DNA of 64,000 nt from contig CAKRMH010000002.1 of NCBI GenBank assembly GCA_934364805.1, positions 160,808-224,807 on the forward strand. The letters run 5' to 3'. Shown here piece by piece: positions 46,263-55,040 of this stretch. A program made the translations under genes and the position numbers. Position 1 is the first letter of the stretch, and the number at the start of each line of letters is the position of its first letter. Source of the DNA: an uncultured Lachnospiraceae bacterium (GTDB lineage Bacteria > Bacillota > Clostridia > Lachnospirales > Lachnospiraceae). The notes beneath the pieces were generated by a model. The model had not been told where the DNA came from. It saw nothing but the letters and a program-made list of their open reading frames with translations, and searched no databases.

Positions 46263-47498
46263 CTAGTTTGTAGGCTGTGAAACAGCATCTACGAGATTAT
46301 CAAGCAATGTCTGAAGATCTGTTCCGTCTGGATTACCCTGTGCCATGATCTCACCAAATGATTTGGTTGGATCCCAGTAGTTTGATCCTACAGACTGAAC
46401 AACACCGTTTGCACCATTCTGTGCAGTTACTGCTGCAAGCGCAACATTTGCTTTTACTTCGTCAGACTCACCAACTTTAATATTAGAAGGTCCGATCTCA
46501 CGTTCTTCAAAACGTGTCTGCTGGCTGTCTTCGTTCGTCAGGAATTTAGCAAGTTCCATTGCCCAGCCAACCTGTTTCGAGTTTGCATTTACACCCATCA
46601 TCTTATATCCGGCTGCAGATCCCATAGTAACCTGCTGTCCAGCACATGTATAGGTAGGAAGAACAGTTGCAGCATACCCATCACCAAATGCTTCCTGAAC
46701 AGCTGTTGCATCCCATGATCCGGATACAATTGCGCCAAGTGTTCCTGTTGCGATCTGGTTTGCTGTATCTCCATCTGTAATTGGAAGGAATGCAGAGTTT
46801 GTAGCAATATCAAGCATTGCCTGTGCTACGTCAGTACCTTTGATTCCATCTGCAGATGTTTTATTCCAATCCATGGTTGTACTTCCGTCATCATTTAACT
46901 CTGTAGTAAATCCTGCTCCATAGAAAAATCCTGCATTGTACCATCCAGAAGCATAAACCATGCCTGCCTTCTTTCCGGCTGCTGCGCAATCTGAAAGGAT
47001 TGCATCCCAGTTGCTTGGGTCTGAAACAACATTTTTATCGTAGTATAAGAAATATCCGTTGTCAGCTGAGAATGGATATGCATACAGTGTGTCATTTACT
47101 GTTGCAGCCTCAACAGAACCTGAAACATTCGCACTGGAAATGGCATCTGCATCCTGCACAGCCTGTAATACATTTGCATTTACAAGATCTACAACCTGAT
47201 CACTTGCAAAGGCAAACACATCCGGTGCTGATTCCGGATCAACAAGGATATCATCTTTTGCATTTGCCTCAGACTCAACTCCGACCTGAATATCAAAAGT
47301 CTGATCCGGGTTCGCTTCTTTAAATTTCTCAACCAGTTCGTTTGTCAGATCCTGGTCTTCTTCTGCAGCCCATACTCTTAAGCTGATGGAACCATCTGCT
47401 GCAGCCTGCGTATCTCCCTCTGATGATTTGCTTCCGCACGCTGTCATGGAAGCAACCATACATGTTGCTAACAGTGCACATAATACTTTTTTCTTCAT
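46263..47498 (-). CDS. Maltose-type sugar-binding lipoprotein (MalE-like)
   Basis: 411 residues. Signal peptide with lipobox SMTAC (Cys21), then a Ser/Gly linker and an SBP_bac_1 domain (ISLRVWAAEEDQDLTNELVE; later LYAYPFSADNGYFLYYDKN and PFSA-type sugar-contact loops). It captures maltose or maltodextrin outside the membrane for the MalF/MalG-like permeases downstream. ATG at 47498 has GGGAGGAT. A consensus promoter and palindromes lie upstream. Confidence 0.92.
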   Translation of the reverse strand: MKKKVLCALLATCMVASMTACGSKSSEGDTQAAADGSISLRVWAAEEDQDLTNELVEKFKEANPDQTFDIQVGVESEANAKDDILVDPESAPDVFAFASDQVVDLVNANVLQAVQDADAISSANVSGSVEAATVNDTLYAYPFSADNGYFLYYDKNVVSDPSNWDAILSDCAAAGKKAGMVYASGWYNAGFFYGAGFTTELNDDGSTTMDWNKTSADGIKGTDVAQAMLDIATNSAFLPITDGDTANQIATGTLGAIVSGSWDATAVQEAFGDGYAATVLPTYTCAGQQVTMGSAAGYKMMGVNANSKQVGWAMELAKFLTNEDSQQTRFEEREIGPSNIKVGESDEVKANVALAAVTAQNGANGVVQSVGSNYWDPTKSFGEIMAQGNPDGTDLQTLLDNLVDAVSQPTN

Positions 47499-47584
47499 AT
47501 TATAAATCCTCCCTTTTCCCCAGCGTTTCCGCTGAACTCACAGCCGACCGGCATTCTGATGAGCTGTATGCCCGATTTATTTCC

Positions 47585-47642
47585 ATAATGTGATTCCCAC
47601 ATTATTTCTGGCATTTTCTGCTCTCTTTTGCATTTGCGCAAT
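47585..47642 (-). promoter_or_regulatory. Candidate operators in the malE leader
   Basis: Two palindromes downstream of the predicted start site: TTGCGCAA (47634-47641), resembling half of LacI/MalR-family sites, and ATAATGTG-N5-CACATTAT (47585-47605). No regulator gene is adjacent. Confidence 0.4.
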
Positions 47643-47660
47643 CGGTTGTTCTATGTTGAT

Positions 47661-47689
47661 AGTATAAGCCATGGTTATTTTTGTGTCAA
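47661..47689 (-). promoter_or_regulatory. Promoter of the malEFG operon
   Basis: TTGACA (47684-47689), 17 bp, TATACT (47661-47666) on the minus strand; the start site would be near 47654, giving a leader of about 155 nt. Confidence 0.75.
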
Positions 47690-47773
47690 TGTGCATGATT
47701 TATAATATGACTGCGTTTTTTTTGTTGCTTTTTCACAAATTATGTTTGTTTTTATGATAAATGTATCTTGTTT

Positions 47774-49078
47774 CTACTTGTATTGTGCAACCGTTAAACC
47801 TTTTAACTGCACATGGGATGCATAGATGTTCTTATAACGGTAAATGCTAAGTACAATGCCTGCCAGCATATAACTTACAACCAGACTCGTATTCCCAGCT
47901 GAAAAAAACGGAAGAAACGACTGGACAGATGGTATCATTCCCATATTTTGCGCAATATTGATCACGCCATTCAGCATGATCACCATTGTACAGCCAACTC
48001 CCATCGCCATGCCAAGCTGATTGCGCTGATGTACCGCAATCATAAAAAAACGTATGATAAGAAATGCGAGAGCGGCACAGATCAAGATGCCTGCCACGAA
48101 TCCATAATTCGAGATCAGATAAGTAAGTACAAACTGTGAATCGCCTCCCGGAAGGTTCGCAGAAATGTTCTGTCCACTGTCTCCGATCCAGACACTTGAC
48201 CGGATGCCGTCTACCGCAGTCTTCGCTGTATAATCCCATTCTTTCTGGCCGGTAAGAATCATACGAATACGCATCACCTGATAATTTGCAGCTCCACCCA
48301 TAACATATTTCTGGACAAAAACTAAAATCGGAAGGCCAAGCACAGTTCCCCATAACCCTACCAGCGTTTTTTCTTTTGCAATGTGATACCACCCTTTTCC
48401 AACAGCAATCGTCAACACAACCACCTGTGCCGCCAGAAGTATGGCTGCAAGTGCCAGGCTTGGCATACGCAGCGCTGCGATAATTGGTAAGATCATCCAT
48501 ATAACAGCCTTTGCCAGCCCTTGATATCCACTTCCATAATACGAATAAATAATTGCTGCATAAAGAGGCACGTAGAATAGCATAAGTGGAAAAAAGGAAA
48601 TCTCAATTCCTCCAACCTGAACGGATTGTGTTACACCATACATGGTTTCTCCCATATGCAAGCAAGCAGACACTGTTATCAAAAGAAGAACCGCGACTGG
48701 TTTTGCAAATTCTGCTATCCTTGTATAGTCCAGCCGATACATAAAAATCATAAGCACTAATCCAACGGCTGCTCCACATACATATTCCTGTGTTCCAAGC
48801 AATATATGCATCACACTTGCCGCAATTGTTATTGCAGTGATAAACAATATCATTTTCCACGCAATCTGCGGCCGGTGTATCCGGTCGAGGGCAATCCCTG
48901 TTTCCACGGGGCTTCCCATATCCAAAATGGCTGCCTTCTCTGCCTGTTCCATGGACATTCCGGATGCAATATTATCCTCAATCTGTTGTCGGATATGTGC
49001 TTCCATTTCATCCCGAATGGCTCCATGAGCCTGTCTGCACCGAATCTGTTCCAGTAAAATCCGTAAATACTCTTCCAT
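47774..49078 (-). CDS. SEDS-family (FtsW/RodA/SpoVE-like) protein with permease-prefix N-terminal domain
   Basis: 434 residues. Residues 1-70 are a soluble helical module (RCRQAHGAIRDEMEAHIRQQ, then MSMEQAEKAAILDMGSPVETG) like the prefix domains found on PadR-linked permeases. Then about ten membrane helices follow with SEDS features: GDSQFVLTYLISNYGFV at the position of the catalytic Asp loop and FLPFFSAGNTSLV at the position of the conserved LPFISYGG motif. SEDS proteins polymerise lipid II glycan; whether this divergent member does is unknown. It starts 3 bp after the PadR gene, so the pair is cotranscribed. Confidence 0.82.
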   Translation of the reverse strand: MEEYLRILLEQIRCRQAHGAIRDEMEAHIRQQIEDNIASGMSMEQAEKAAILDMGSPVETGIALDRIHRPQIAWKMILFITAITIAASVMHILLGTQEYVCGAAVGLVLMIFMYRLDYTRIAEFAKPVAVLLLITVSACLHMGETMYGVTQSVQVGGIEISFFPLMLFYVPLYAAIIYSYYGSGYQGLAKAVIWMILPIIAALRMPSLALAAILLAAQVVVLTIAVGKGWYHIAKEKTLVGLWGTVLGLPILVFVQKYVMGGAANYQVMRIRMILTGQKEWDYTAKTAVDGIRSSVWIGDSGQNISANLPGGDSQFVLTYLISNYGFVAGILICAALAFLIIRFFMIAVHQRNQLGMAMGVGCTMVIMLNGVINIAQNMGMIPSVQSFLPFFSAGNTSLVVSYMLAGIVLSIYRYKNIYASHVQLKGLTVAQYK

Positions 49079-49081
49079 TCC

Positions 49082-49411
49082 CTATACCCCCATCGCCAGT
49101 ACTCTTGCTACTGCATCCTGATATTCCGACCATTCCGTTTTTTTTCTATCAAGCATATTCATGCCAGATTGCGTAATACTATAATATTTTCTGATCTTTC
49201 CAGCGTACTCCTTTTCATAAACCTTAAGCATGCCTTTGTCCTCAAGACCGTGCAAAAGTGGATAAAGCGTTCCTGCCTTGAGTTCAAAAACATTCTGTGA
49301 CTTTTGGCGGAGTGTATCGATCATTTCGTAACCATACATGTCTTTTTCTGATAAAAGCTTTAAAATCAGCATTGTCATACTTCCTGAAACCAATGATTTT
49401 TCAACTGCCAT
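49082..49411 (-). CDS. PadR-family transcriptional regulator
   Basis: 109 residues: winged helix with SGSMTMLILKLLSEKDMYGY, ELKAGTLYPLLHGLEDKGM and the wing KIRKYYSITQSG, as in PF03551. It probably represses its own operon with the SEDS-like gene. I chose ATG at 49411 (MAVEKSLVSG), which has AAGGAGAAG. The frame stays open to 49510, but that segment lies in a repeat and lacks an RBS. The leader from the predicted promoter to this start is about 320 nt. Confidence 0.92.
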   Translation of the reverse strand: MAVEKSLVSGSMTMLILKLLSEKDMYGYEMIDTLRQKSQNVFELKAGTLYPLLHGLEDKGMLKVYEKEYAGKIRKYYSITQSGMNMLDRKKTEWSEYQDAVARVLAMGV

Positions 49412-49447
49412 TTTCTTCTCCTTCCCTGCGATATATCGATACGGGTG

Positions 49448-49683
49448 ATTCTCCGTAAATGCTGGAAAAACCTTCATTACACCGAAAAACTGATCGATTT
49501 TCTCATACAAAACAGCTGATTCTCCGTAGAAGAAAAAATTGTATTGATTACACCGTCAAATGTTGCAAAATTGACGGTGTAATCACAAAGAAATAACGAT
49601 TTACAGAGAAAAGGCTAGCGATCCTGCATATTCGAGCGATGAAATTAGGTGTAACTGGATAAAGTTTCATCATTACGGAGAAT
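49448..49683. repeat. Four copies of a bipartite 36-bp motif in one large imperfect palindrome
   Basis: Each unit reads ATTCTCCGTA, exactly 19 bp, then TTACACC. Units are at 49448-49483 and 49519-49554 (plus), and 49576-49611 and 49648-49683 (minus, one with two changes in the first box). The spacers differ freely while their length is fixed. The inner two form a perfect 14-bp hairpin (49546-49559 with 49571-49584). The whole lies in the padR leader and could be a MITE-like dispersed repeat or a protein or RNA regulatory element. Confidence 0.7.
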
Positions 49684-49739
49684 TGCCTATGAATTTCGCA
49701 CTTCTAATTATATAGATGTTCGATATATCTGTTATCTAT

Positions 49740-49768
49740 ATAATATATCGACTATCTATATATGTCAA
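49740..49768 (-). promoter_or_regulatory. Promoter with repeated operator of the padR operon
   Basis: TTGACA (49763-49768), 17 bp, TATTAT (49740-49745) on the minus strand. TATATAGATA occurs twice in direct orientation across spacer and start region, with GATATATC palindromes nearby, fitting an autoregulated PadR operator. Confidence 0.65.
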
Positions 49769-49781
49769 CTGCATTTTCAAG

Positions 49782-49827
49782 AAAAAACTCCGGAAAGCCT
49801 GAAATAAATCTCACGCCTTCCGGAGTT
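49782..49827 (-). terminator. Terminator of the DUF3877-like gene
   Basis: Perfect 10-bp stem (49786-49795 with 49818-49827) closing a larger loop, followed by TTTTTTCTTG on the minus strand. Confidence 0.75.
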
Positions 49828-49858
49828 CTCTACATTTTATCTTACGATTTCTGCATTC

Positions 49859-50392
49859 CTAAAAACCAAAATCCTTGTAATCAGCTGGAAGAAACCGGTG
49901 ATAAATCACGTGACATCCCTCATCCTTAAAGCAATAATAATACGGATCCTCCCTGTCATCCGCAAAACGAAGCAGATAATCAAATTCCCCATTATGGATT
50001 TCTTCCATAATGACATGTTCCGAATGTTGTTCAAACAATGCCCTGATCTGTTCCATCGTGACATGGTGTTGCTGCAGAAGTTCAACCAGTGTCTTTATGA
50101 ACTCGTTTTCCTGCATATGCGCATGCACATATTCGCTCCCTTCTTCGGGAATATGAAAACAGAATCTGTCTTTTACATGCGACACTGAGATCTCACCAAG
50201 TTTTTCCGTCAGTGATCCTGGCAGATCTGACAGTCTCTTTTGCATGTCCTCTGCGTGATCCTCCGTGTCAAAAAAATGATTCAATGAACTGAGCGGATAA
50301 TAAAGTCTTACCTGCTCTTTCCGATAACCAAGTTTTGCCTGTTCCTCTTTCATAATATCGATCAGATTTCTCTCAAGCTGTTCATATCCCAT
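49859..50392 (-). CDS. DUF3877-like cytoplasmic protein
   Basis: 177 residues, no signal or membrane segment, many acidic and His residues. It begins MGYEQLERNLIDIMKEEQAK and has late motifs EFDYLLRFADDREDPYYYCF and HRFLPADYKDFGF, as I recall for the clostridial DUF3877 family, whose role is unknown. ATG at 50392 has AAGGAG 9 nt upstream. Monocistronic between tRNA-Leu and a terminator. Confidence 0.75.
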   Translation of the reverse strand: MGYEQLERNLIDIMKEEQAKLGYRKEQVRLYYPLSSLNHFFDTEDHAEDMQKRLSDLPGSLTEKLGEISVSHVKDRFCFHIPEEGSEYVHAHMQENEFIKTLVELLQQHHVTMEQIRALFEQHSEHVIMEEIHNGEFDYLLRFADDREDPYYYCFKDEGCHVIYHRFLPADYKDFGF

Positions 50393-50501
50393 TTGCTGTG
50401 TCTCCTTTTTCTAATTTCAATTACTTAATCCTGATTCAATTATTTTCCTCAAAAAAATAAGATGGAAATCCAAAAAGATCACCACCTCATCTCTATCTGA
50501 A

Positions 50502-50583
50502 TGCGGAACGTGGGACTTGAACCCACACGCCTTGCGGCACAAGAACCTAAATCTTGCATGTCTGCCAATTCCATCAGTTCCGC
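50502..50583 (-). tRNA. tRNA-Leu (anticodon TAG)
   Basis: 82-nt class II tRNA on the minus strand: acceptor GCGGAAC/GTTCCGC, anticodon loop TTTAGGT between CAAGA and TCTTG, a long variable arm, T-arm GGTTCAAGTCC, discriminator A. No CCA is encoded. A T-rich run (TTATTTTTTTG) after a weak hairpin near 50450-50495 probably terminates it. Confidence 0.95.
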
Positions 50584-50663
50584 TTATTATCATTCTGCTG
50601 CTGCATAACTCACTAGCAAATTATAGCGGATGAATGGCAAAATTGCAACCAAAATATGAAGGA

Positions 50664-50906
50664 TCATTCCGGTTTCTTTAAAAACTGGATGATGATATCA
50701 TAATTCTCTGGTTTATGAGGAAACACACAGTCTGTGCAGACCTTGATTGGTCTTCCATTCTTCTCAATATAGGTGTGGCTGCCCGGACAATGTTTTCTGT
50801 TATATAACGGACAATAACAGAAAAGACAATTAAAGTCCCCTTCCAGCTTATGGCACGGGAAGTACTGGCATGCTCTGTTTTCAAAAAAACGATAAGAATT
50901 CTCCAT
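50664..50906 (-). CDS. Cysteine-rich small domain protein linked to cobalamin synthesis
   Basis: 80 residues with nine cysteines and four histidines: CQYFPCHKLEGDFNCLFCYC, then KHCPGSH and VCTDCVFPH. It matches the Cys_rich_small family (PF04071), which is often encoded beside or fused to cobalamin-biosynthesis enzymes; probably a metal or Fe-S binder. ATG at 50906 has AAGGAGCG. It lies 20 bp after cbiL at the end of the cobalamin block. Confidence 0.88.
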   Translation of the reverse strand: MENSYRFFENRACQYFPCHKLEGDFNCLFCYCPLYNRKHCPGSHTYIEKNGRPIKVCTDCVFPHKPENYDIIIQFLKKPE

Positions 50907-50926
50907 AGCGCTCCTTTTTCAACCGT

Positions 50927-51613
50927 TTATTTTACAATGACAATAGTAAGGTATCCACTTTCTGTTTCAAGTTCTTCCACTCCACGCATGATCTTCTGCT
51001 CTGGAAGTCCACAGTCTGATACTGCATAGATCTCATGATAGCTCTTTGGACTGGCAAGCAGTCTTTCCTTTAATTCTATCAGCTTTTTACCAGATTTCAT
51101 ATAGATTTTTGTACCCTTTAGCTGCAGGGACTCCTTCAATTCATAGGAAGCCGGTATGATGTGGATCTCATCCTTACCATCTCCAAGTGAGATTCCAAGT
51201 GCTGCTGCCACAGCACAAAAAGACGGAACACCACTTATCATCTTCGCCTCATATCCATCCCTGACAGCCCTTTCATGCATATAATTGTAGGTAGAATACA
51301 CGGACGGATCTCCGATCGTCAGAAAAGCAATGTCTTTCCCCTGATCTAACATTTCCTGCAATTCTCCATAGACCTGATCATGCGCTCTTTTTAATTGCTC
51401 CTTGTCACGGATCATTGGAAAATGCCTGCACAGGATCTCCTTTTTATCAATATCCGGAATCACGGATCTGACGATCCGGTATGCATAACACTCTTCCTTT
51501 GGCTCCGTCGGAAGGATCACAGCATCACTGTTTTCAATTGCTTTTACCGCAGCAATCGTCATAAGCTGTGGATCTCCCGGACCGACACCGATACCATATA
51601 ATATTCCTCTCAT
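50927..51613 (-). CDS. cbiL: Precorrin-2/cobalt-factor II C20-methyltransferase
   Basis: About 228-residue SAM-dependent tetrapyrrole methylase. N-terminal YGIGVGPGDPQLMTIAA and the later ISGVPSFCAVAAALG are CbiL/CobI features. It adds the C20 methyl in corrin ring building. I chose ATG at 51613 (MRGILYGIG) with AGGAG 8 nt upstream; this start overlaps the cbiA stop by 4 bp. An in-frame ATG at 51634 lies inside cbiA before the RBS. Confidence 0.94.
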   Translation of the reverse strand: MRGILYGIGVGPGDPQLMTIAAVKAIENSDAVILPTEPKEECYAYRIVRSVIPDIDKKEILCRHFPMIRDKEQLKRAHDQVYGELQEMLDQGKDIAFLTIGDPSVYSTYNYMHERAVRDGYEAKMISGVPSFCAVAAALGISLGDGKDEIHIIPASYELKESLQLKGTKIYMKSGKKLIELKERLLASPKSYHEIYAVSDCGLPEQKIMRGVEELETESGYLTIVIVK

Positions 51614-52992
51614 TTCATTGTCTCCTGTTTCCATTTGCGCATCTGCGCAACAAAATGATACACAAATTCCGGATTAGATGGATAATACAGATGTGGATAA
51701 CCCCACCAATGTTCCGGTGTGCTGTGGATACACGGCCAGTTTCTGCCCGTCACCGGTTTTTGTGCAACACAGTCCATGCCGTTATCTGAGCTGTCATAAT
51801 AATGGAATTCATGTCCCCGGATCCTCGTCCCGGCCGGCAGCCAGCCAGCTTCCTTTTCTTCTATCTCCACATAGCCAAAACGCACCAGTTTTCCGGTATC
51901 TTTGCATTCTGCCGGCAAAACGCCCGCCATGCCAAAAGACACACCTGTTTTATCCACAAGTGTATCATGCAGATACATGAATCCTCCACATTCGGCAACC
52001 GATGGCATTCCTGCTGTGATCGAATCACGGATCGCTTTTCGCATCTTCTCATTGGCCGCAAGCGCTCTGGCATGCAGTTCCGGGTAGCCTCCGCCAAGAA
52101 GGATACCATCAATGTTCTGTGGCAGTACCTCGTCATGGATTGGAGAAAACCAGACGATCGTGACACCATTTTCCCGAAGCATTCTTAGGTTATCCTCATA
52201 GTAGAAGCAAAATGCCTCATCCTGCGCAACCGCCAGACGAAGATCCGCACACGGTTTCCCTGCAGTCTTCCGCGAAAAGTCATCTATGTTCCCTGCTTCA
52301 TCTGCGATTGCAAGAATACGGTCGATGTCCACCGTTTTTTCCAGCTGCACAGCTGCTTCATGCAATTGTCTGCGAATGTCATCGATTTCGTCCGGCATCA
52401 CAAGTCCAAGATGACGACCTGGCATCACAAGCTTCTGCGTCTTTGGAAAACATCCAAGCACCGGAAGTTTTAGTTCCTGCTCAATAAGCGGTGCAATGGT
52501 CTGAAGAAACATCGGCGTTGTCCGGTTTAGGATTACACCACGGATCAGATGGCTTTTATCGTACTTCAAAAAGCCAAAAAGAAGTGGGATCATGGATCTT
52601 CCCATTCCGTGTGCATCCAAAACAAGCACAATCGGAATATCCAAAACCTCCGCAAGATGATACGCAGATCCCTCTTCCCGGATACCACCAAGACCGTCAT
52701 AAAGCCCCATCACACCCTCGATGACAGATATTTCCGCCTTATCATCGGTTTCCTTAGAATTCATCTGATATAATTCCCGGATCTGTTCCGGTCCTGAGAA
52801 AAACGTATCCAGATTTCTTGATGGCACACCAATGATCTGTTTATGAAACATCGGATCAATATAATCCGGTCCACATTTAAATGCTCTTGTTCTGATGCCC
52901 CGCTCCTTCAATGCCTGAAGCAGTGCACAGGTGATCGTTGTTTTCCCGCTGCCGCTCTTTGTTGCTGCGATAAGAACTCCCGGATGCTTCAT
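51610..52992 (-). CDS. cbiA: Cobyrinate a,c-diamide synthase
   Basis: 460 residues. N-terminal ATP-binding MinD/DTB-synthetase fold (GVLIAATKSGSGKTTITCAL) and C-terminal class I glutaminase with the nucleophilic Cys in VAECGGFMYL and a following GHEFHYY. It amidates the a and c side chains using glutamine and ATP. Start and stop each overlap neighbours by 4 bp. Confidence 0.95.
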   Translation of the reverse strand: MKHPGVLIAATKSGSGKTTITCALLQALKERGIRTRAFKCGPDYIDPMFHKQIIGVPSRNLDTFFSGPEQIRELYQMNSKETDDKAEISVIEGVMGLYDGLGGIREEGSAYHLAEVLDIPIVLVLDAHGMGRSMIPLLFGFLKYDKSHLIRGVILNRTTPMFLQTIAPLIEQELKLPVLGCFPKTQKLVMPGRHLGLVMPDEIDDIRRQLHEAAVQLEKTVDIDRILAIADEAGNIDDFSRKTAGKPCADLRLAVAQDEAFCFYYEDNLRMLRENGVTIVWFSPIHDEVLPQNIDGILLGGGYPELHARALAANEKMRKAIRDSITAGMPSVAECGGFMYLHDTLVDKTGVSFGMAGVLPAECKDTGKLVRFGYVEIEEKEAGWLPAGTRIRGHEFHYYDSSDNGMDCVAQKPVTGRNWPCIHSTPEHWWGYPHLYYPSNPEFVYHFVAQMRKWKQETMK

Positions 52993-55040
52993 GCTTCTTT
53001 CCTTTCCAGTGTGAATGATGCGATCATGACCGGATTTTCAGCCTGCATCAGATGATACGATCCAATGGCTTTCGAACGGCTTGCCTGTACCCAGACCACT
53101 TCCGGATCATTCACCCATCCCTCTTTTAACAGATCCGATATCTCTCCGATCGTCTCCATGCTGATCGCATTGATCACAATACGGATCTTCGGATTCTTAC
53201 GGTAAAGGATCATCAGAATGTCTTTTAGATTCCCGCTGCTTCCTCCAATAAATGCATGGGTCGGTACCTCGAGATCCACAATTCCCTCTGGGGCCTCCGC
53301 CTCAAGAACCTGAACATTATCCAGTCCGAATTTTTTCCGGTTTTCCTCGATCAGCTCTACCGCTTGTGGTTTTTTCTCGATTGCATATACCTGAATACTG
53401 CTGCTCCTTGCAGCAATCTCCATTGCAATGGAACCGGTTCCGCTCCCAATATCATACACAACTGCATCTTCCCTCAGATGCAGCTTACTGATGGAAATTT
53501 CACGGATTTCCTCCTTGGTCATTGGAACCTTGTCTCTTACAAATTCCGCATCCTTCCAACCATGTGTTACTGCTCTTTTCTGTTTCGCCGGATTGCAGAC
53601 CAGACAGGTATACAATCCCTCCTCCATGACCGAACCACACTCATCCGGCGTCAGTTTTAATATGCGTTCTTCCGGATAGGAAAGTTCATGACCTACCCAT
53701 AGCGTACAGTCCTTCAGCCCGGATTCCATAAGGATCTGCCCGATCCGCTGTACATTCTGCGCACCGGACATCAGCAAAAAGGTCTTTTCGTGATAACGGA
53801 TCGCCTCCACCACGGATGCTCTCCATTCTTTTTCCTCGCCTCTTCCATGGATACTCATGATCTTTGCATCCTGCCAGCTGATTCCGGTACGTGCCGCCAG
53901 ATAAGAAATCGATGAAATTCCCGGATAAACCGTCACTTCCCCGATATCTGCTGCATCAAGCTTTTCTTTCATTTTGCTGCAGCCACTGTAAAAACCTGTG
54001 TCTCCGGAAAACAAAATTACGACCCGGTGCGTTCCTTCCGGCAGATTACGCAGACATGGCAGTATATCCTCCGCAAGATAATATGGGTACTTTTCTGCAC
54101 TTTTTCCAGCCAGAGACAGCATCCTTTTTGCACCAAAAACAATATCTGCCTGCGCAATCTCATTTTTGGCAGCGACCGTAAGTGTATCCGGGCTGCCCAT
54201 TCCAATACCGATCAGCGCAATCTTAATTTTACGTTCTTTATCCTTTACTGATCCGGAGGCGGTGAGGATCTTACAGTCCAATAATTCCTCTAATCGTCTG
54301 AGCACATTTTTCAGGGTAAAACCAGAGCTTTGTTTCTCCGGGTTTGCGATCACATAAACCGGAATTCCTGCTCTTTTGGCAGCTTCCAGTTTCTCTGTAT
54401 ATCCTCCTGCGGATCCACTTTCCTTGGTAACCAGACACTTGATATCAAACTGACGAATCAATGCATGATTCAGTTCCTCAGAAAACGGTCCCTGCATCGC
54501 AAGAATGTGTTTTCCGGCAATTCCCTGTTCTTCACATAACCGGATGCTTTCCACTCCTGGAAGGACACGCACAAAAAGCCTCTCTTTTACATCGTCTTCC
54601 CTGCAGAAAACAGCCAGTTCCTTGCTTCCAGTCGTAAGCAGGATATTCCCGGGCATGGATTCTAATGCGACAGCACATTGCGCAGCATCTGAAAAATATT
54701 TCTTTTCCCCGATCCCGTAATCACTGCTTGCTGTATCACGTTTCAGTCTCAGATAAGAAAGGCACACCTTCTGCGCTGCCGCCCTGATATTCTCAGATAC
54801 CTCGGTTGCAAAAGGATGTGTGGCATCCACAACAGCTGCATAATTGGAGCTTTTCATGAACGCTTCCATCTCTTCTTCGCTCATGCGTCCCTGATGCACC
54901 CAGACGCCCGGAAGTTCCGGCATGACAAGTTCTCCATATTCCGTTGCTACAGACACTGTACATTCAATTCCTGCTGCGGAAAGATGCTCCGCAAGCTCTC
55001 TTCCCTCTGTTGTCCCCGAATAAATGAGTACCTTTCTCAT
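52989..55040 (-). CDS. Fused CbiJ-CbiE-CbiT: precorrin-6A reductase and precorrin-6B/7 C5,15-methyltransferase/decarboxylase
   Basis: 683 residues in three domains. Residues 1-250 are CbiJ/CobK (LIYSGTTEGRELAEHL; VDATHPFATEVSENI), the ring reductase. About 272-485 is CbiE, a tetrapyrrole methylase (IALIGIGMGSPDTLTVAAKN; LFSGDTGFYSG) for C5. About 495-683 is CbiT with the SAM motif VVYDIGSGTGSIAMEIA, for C15 methylation and decarboxylation. The E-T fusion is common (CobL); the extra N-terminal CbiJ makes one protein for three steps. Overlaps of 4 bp on both sides couple it to cbiH and cbiA. Confidence 0.93.
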   Translation of the reverse strand: MRKVLIYSGTTEGRELAEHLSAAGIECTVSVATEYGELVMPELPGVWVHQGRMSEEEMEAFMKSSNYAAVVDATHPFATEVSENIRAAAQKVCLSYLRLKRDTASSDYGIGEKKYFSDAAQCAVALESMPGNILLTTGSKELAVFCREDDVKERLFVRVLPGVESIRLCEEQGIAGKHILAMQGPFSEELNHALIRQFDIKCLVTKESGSAGGYTEKLEAAKRAGIPVYVIANPEKQSSGFTLKNVLRRLEELLDCKILTASGSVKDKERKIKIALIGIGMGSPDTLTVAAKNEIAQADIVFGAKRMLSLAGKSAEKYPYYLAEDILPCLRNLPEGTHRVVILFSGDTGFYSGCSKMKEKLDAADIGEVTVYPGISSISYLAARTGISWQDAKIMSIHGRGEEKEWRASVVEAIRYHEKTFLLMSGAQNVQRIGQILMESGLKDCTLWVGHELSYPEERILKLTPDECGSVMEEGLYTCLVCNPAKQKRAVTHGWKDAEFVRDKVPMTKEEIREISISKLHLREDAVVYDIGSGTGSIAMEIAARSSSIQVYAIEKKPQAVELIEENRKKFGLDNVQVLEAEAPEGIVDLEVPTHAFIGGSSGNLKDILMILYRKNPKIRIVINAISMETIGEISDLLKEGWVNDPEVVWVQASRSKAIGSYHLMQAENPVMIASFTLERKEA

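Noticed and set aside
49412..49510. N-terminal extension of the PadR regulator.
   Set aside because: The extension lies in the four-copy repeat, has no RBS, and the PadR domain begins exactly after the ATG at 49411, which has a strong RBS.
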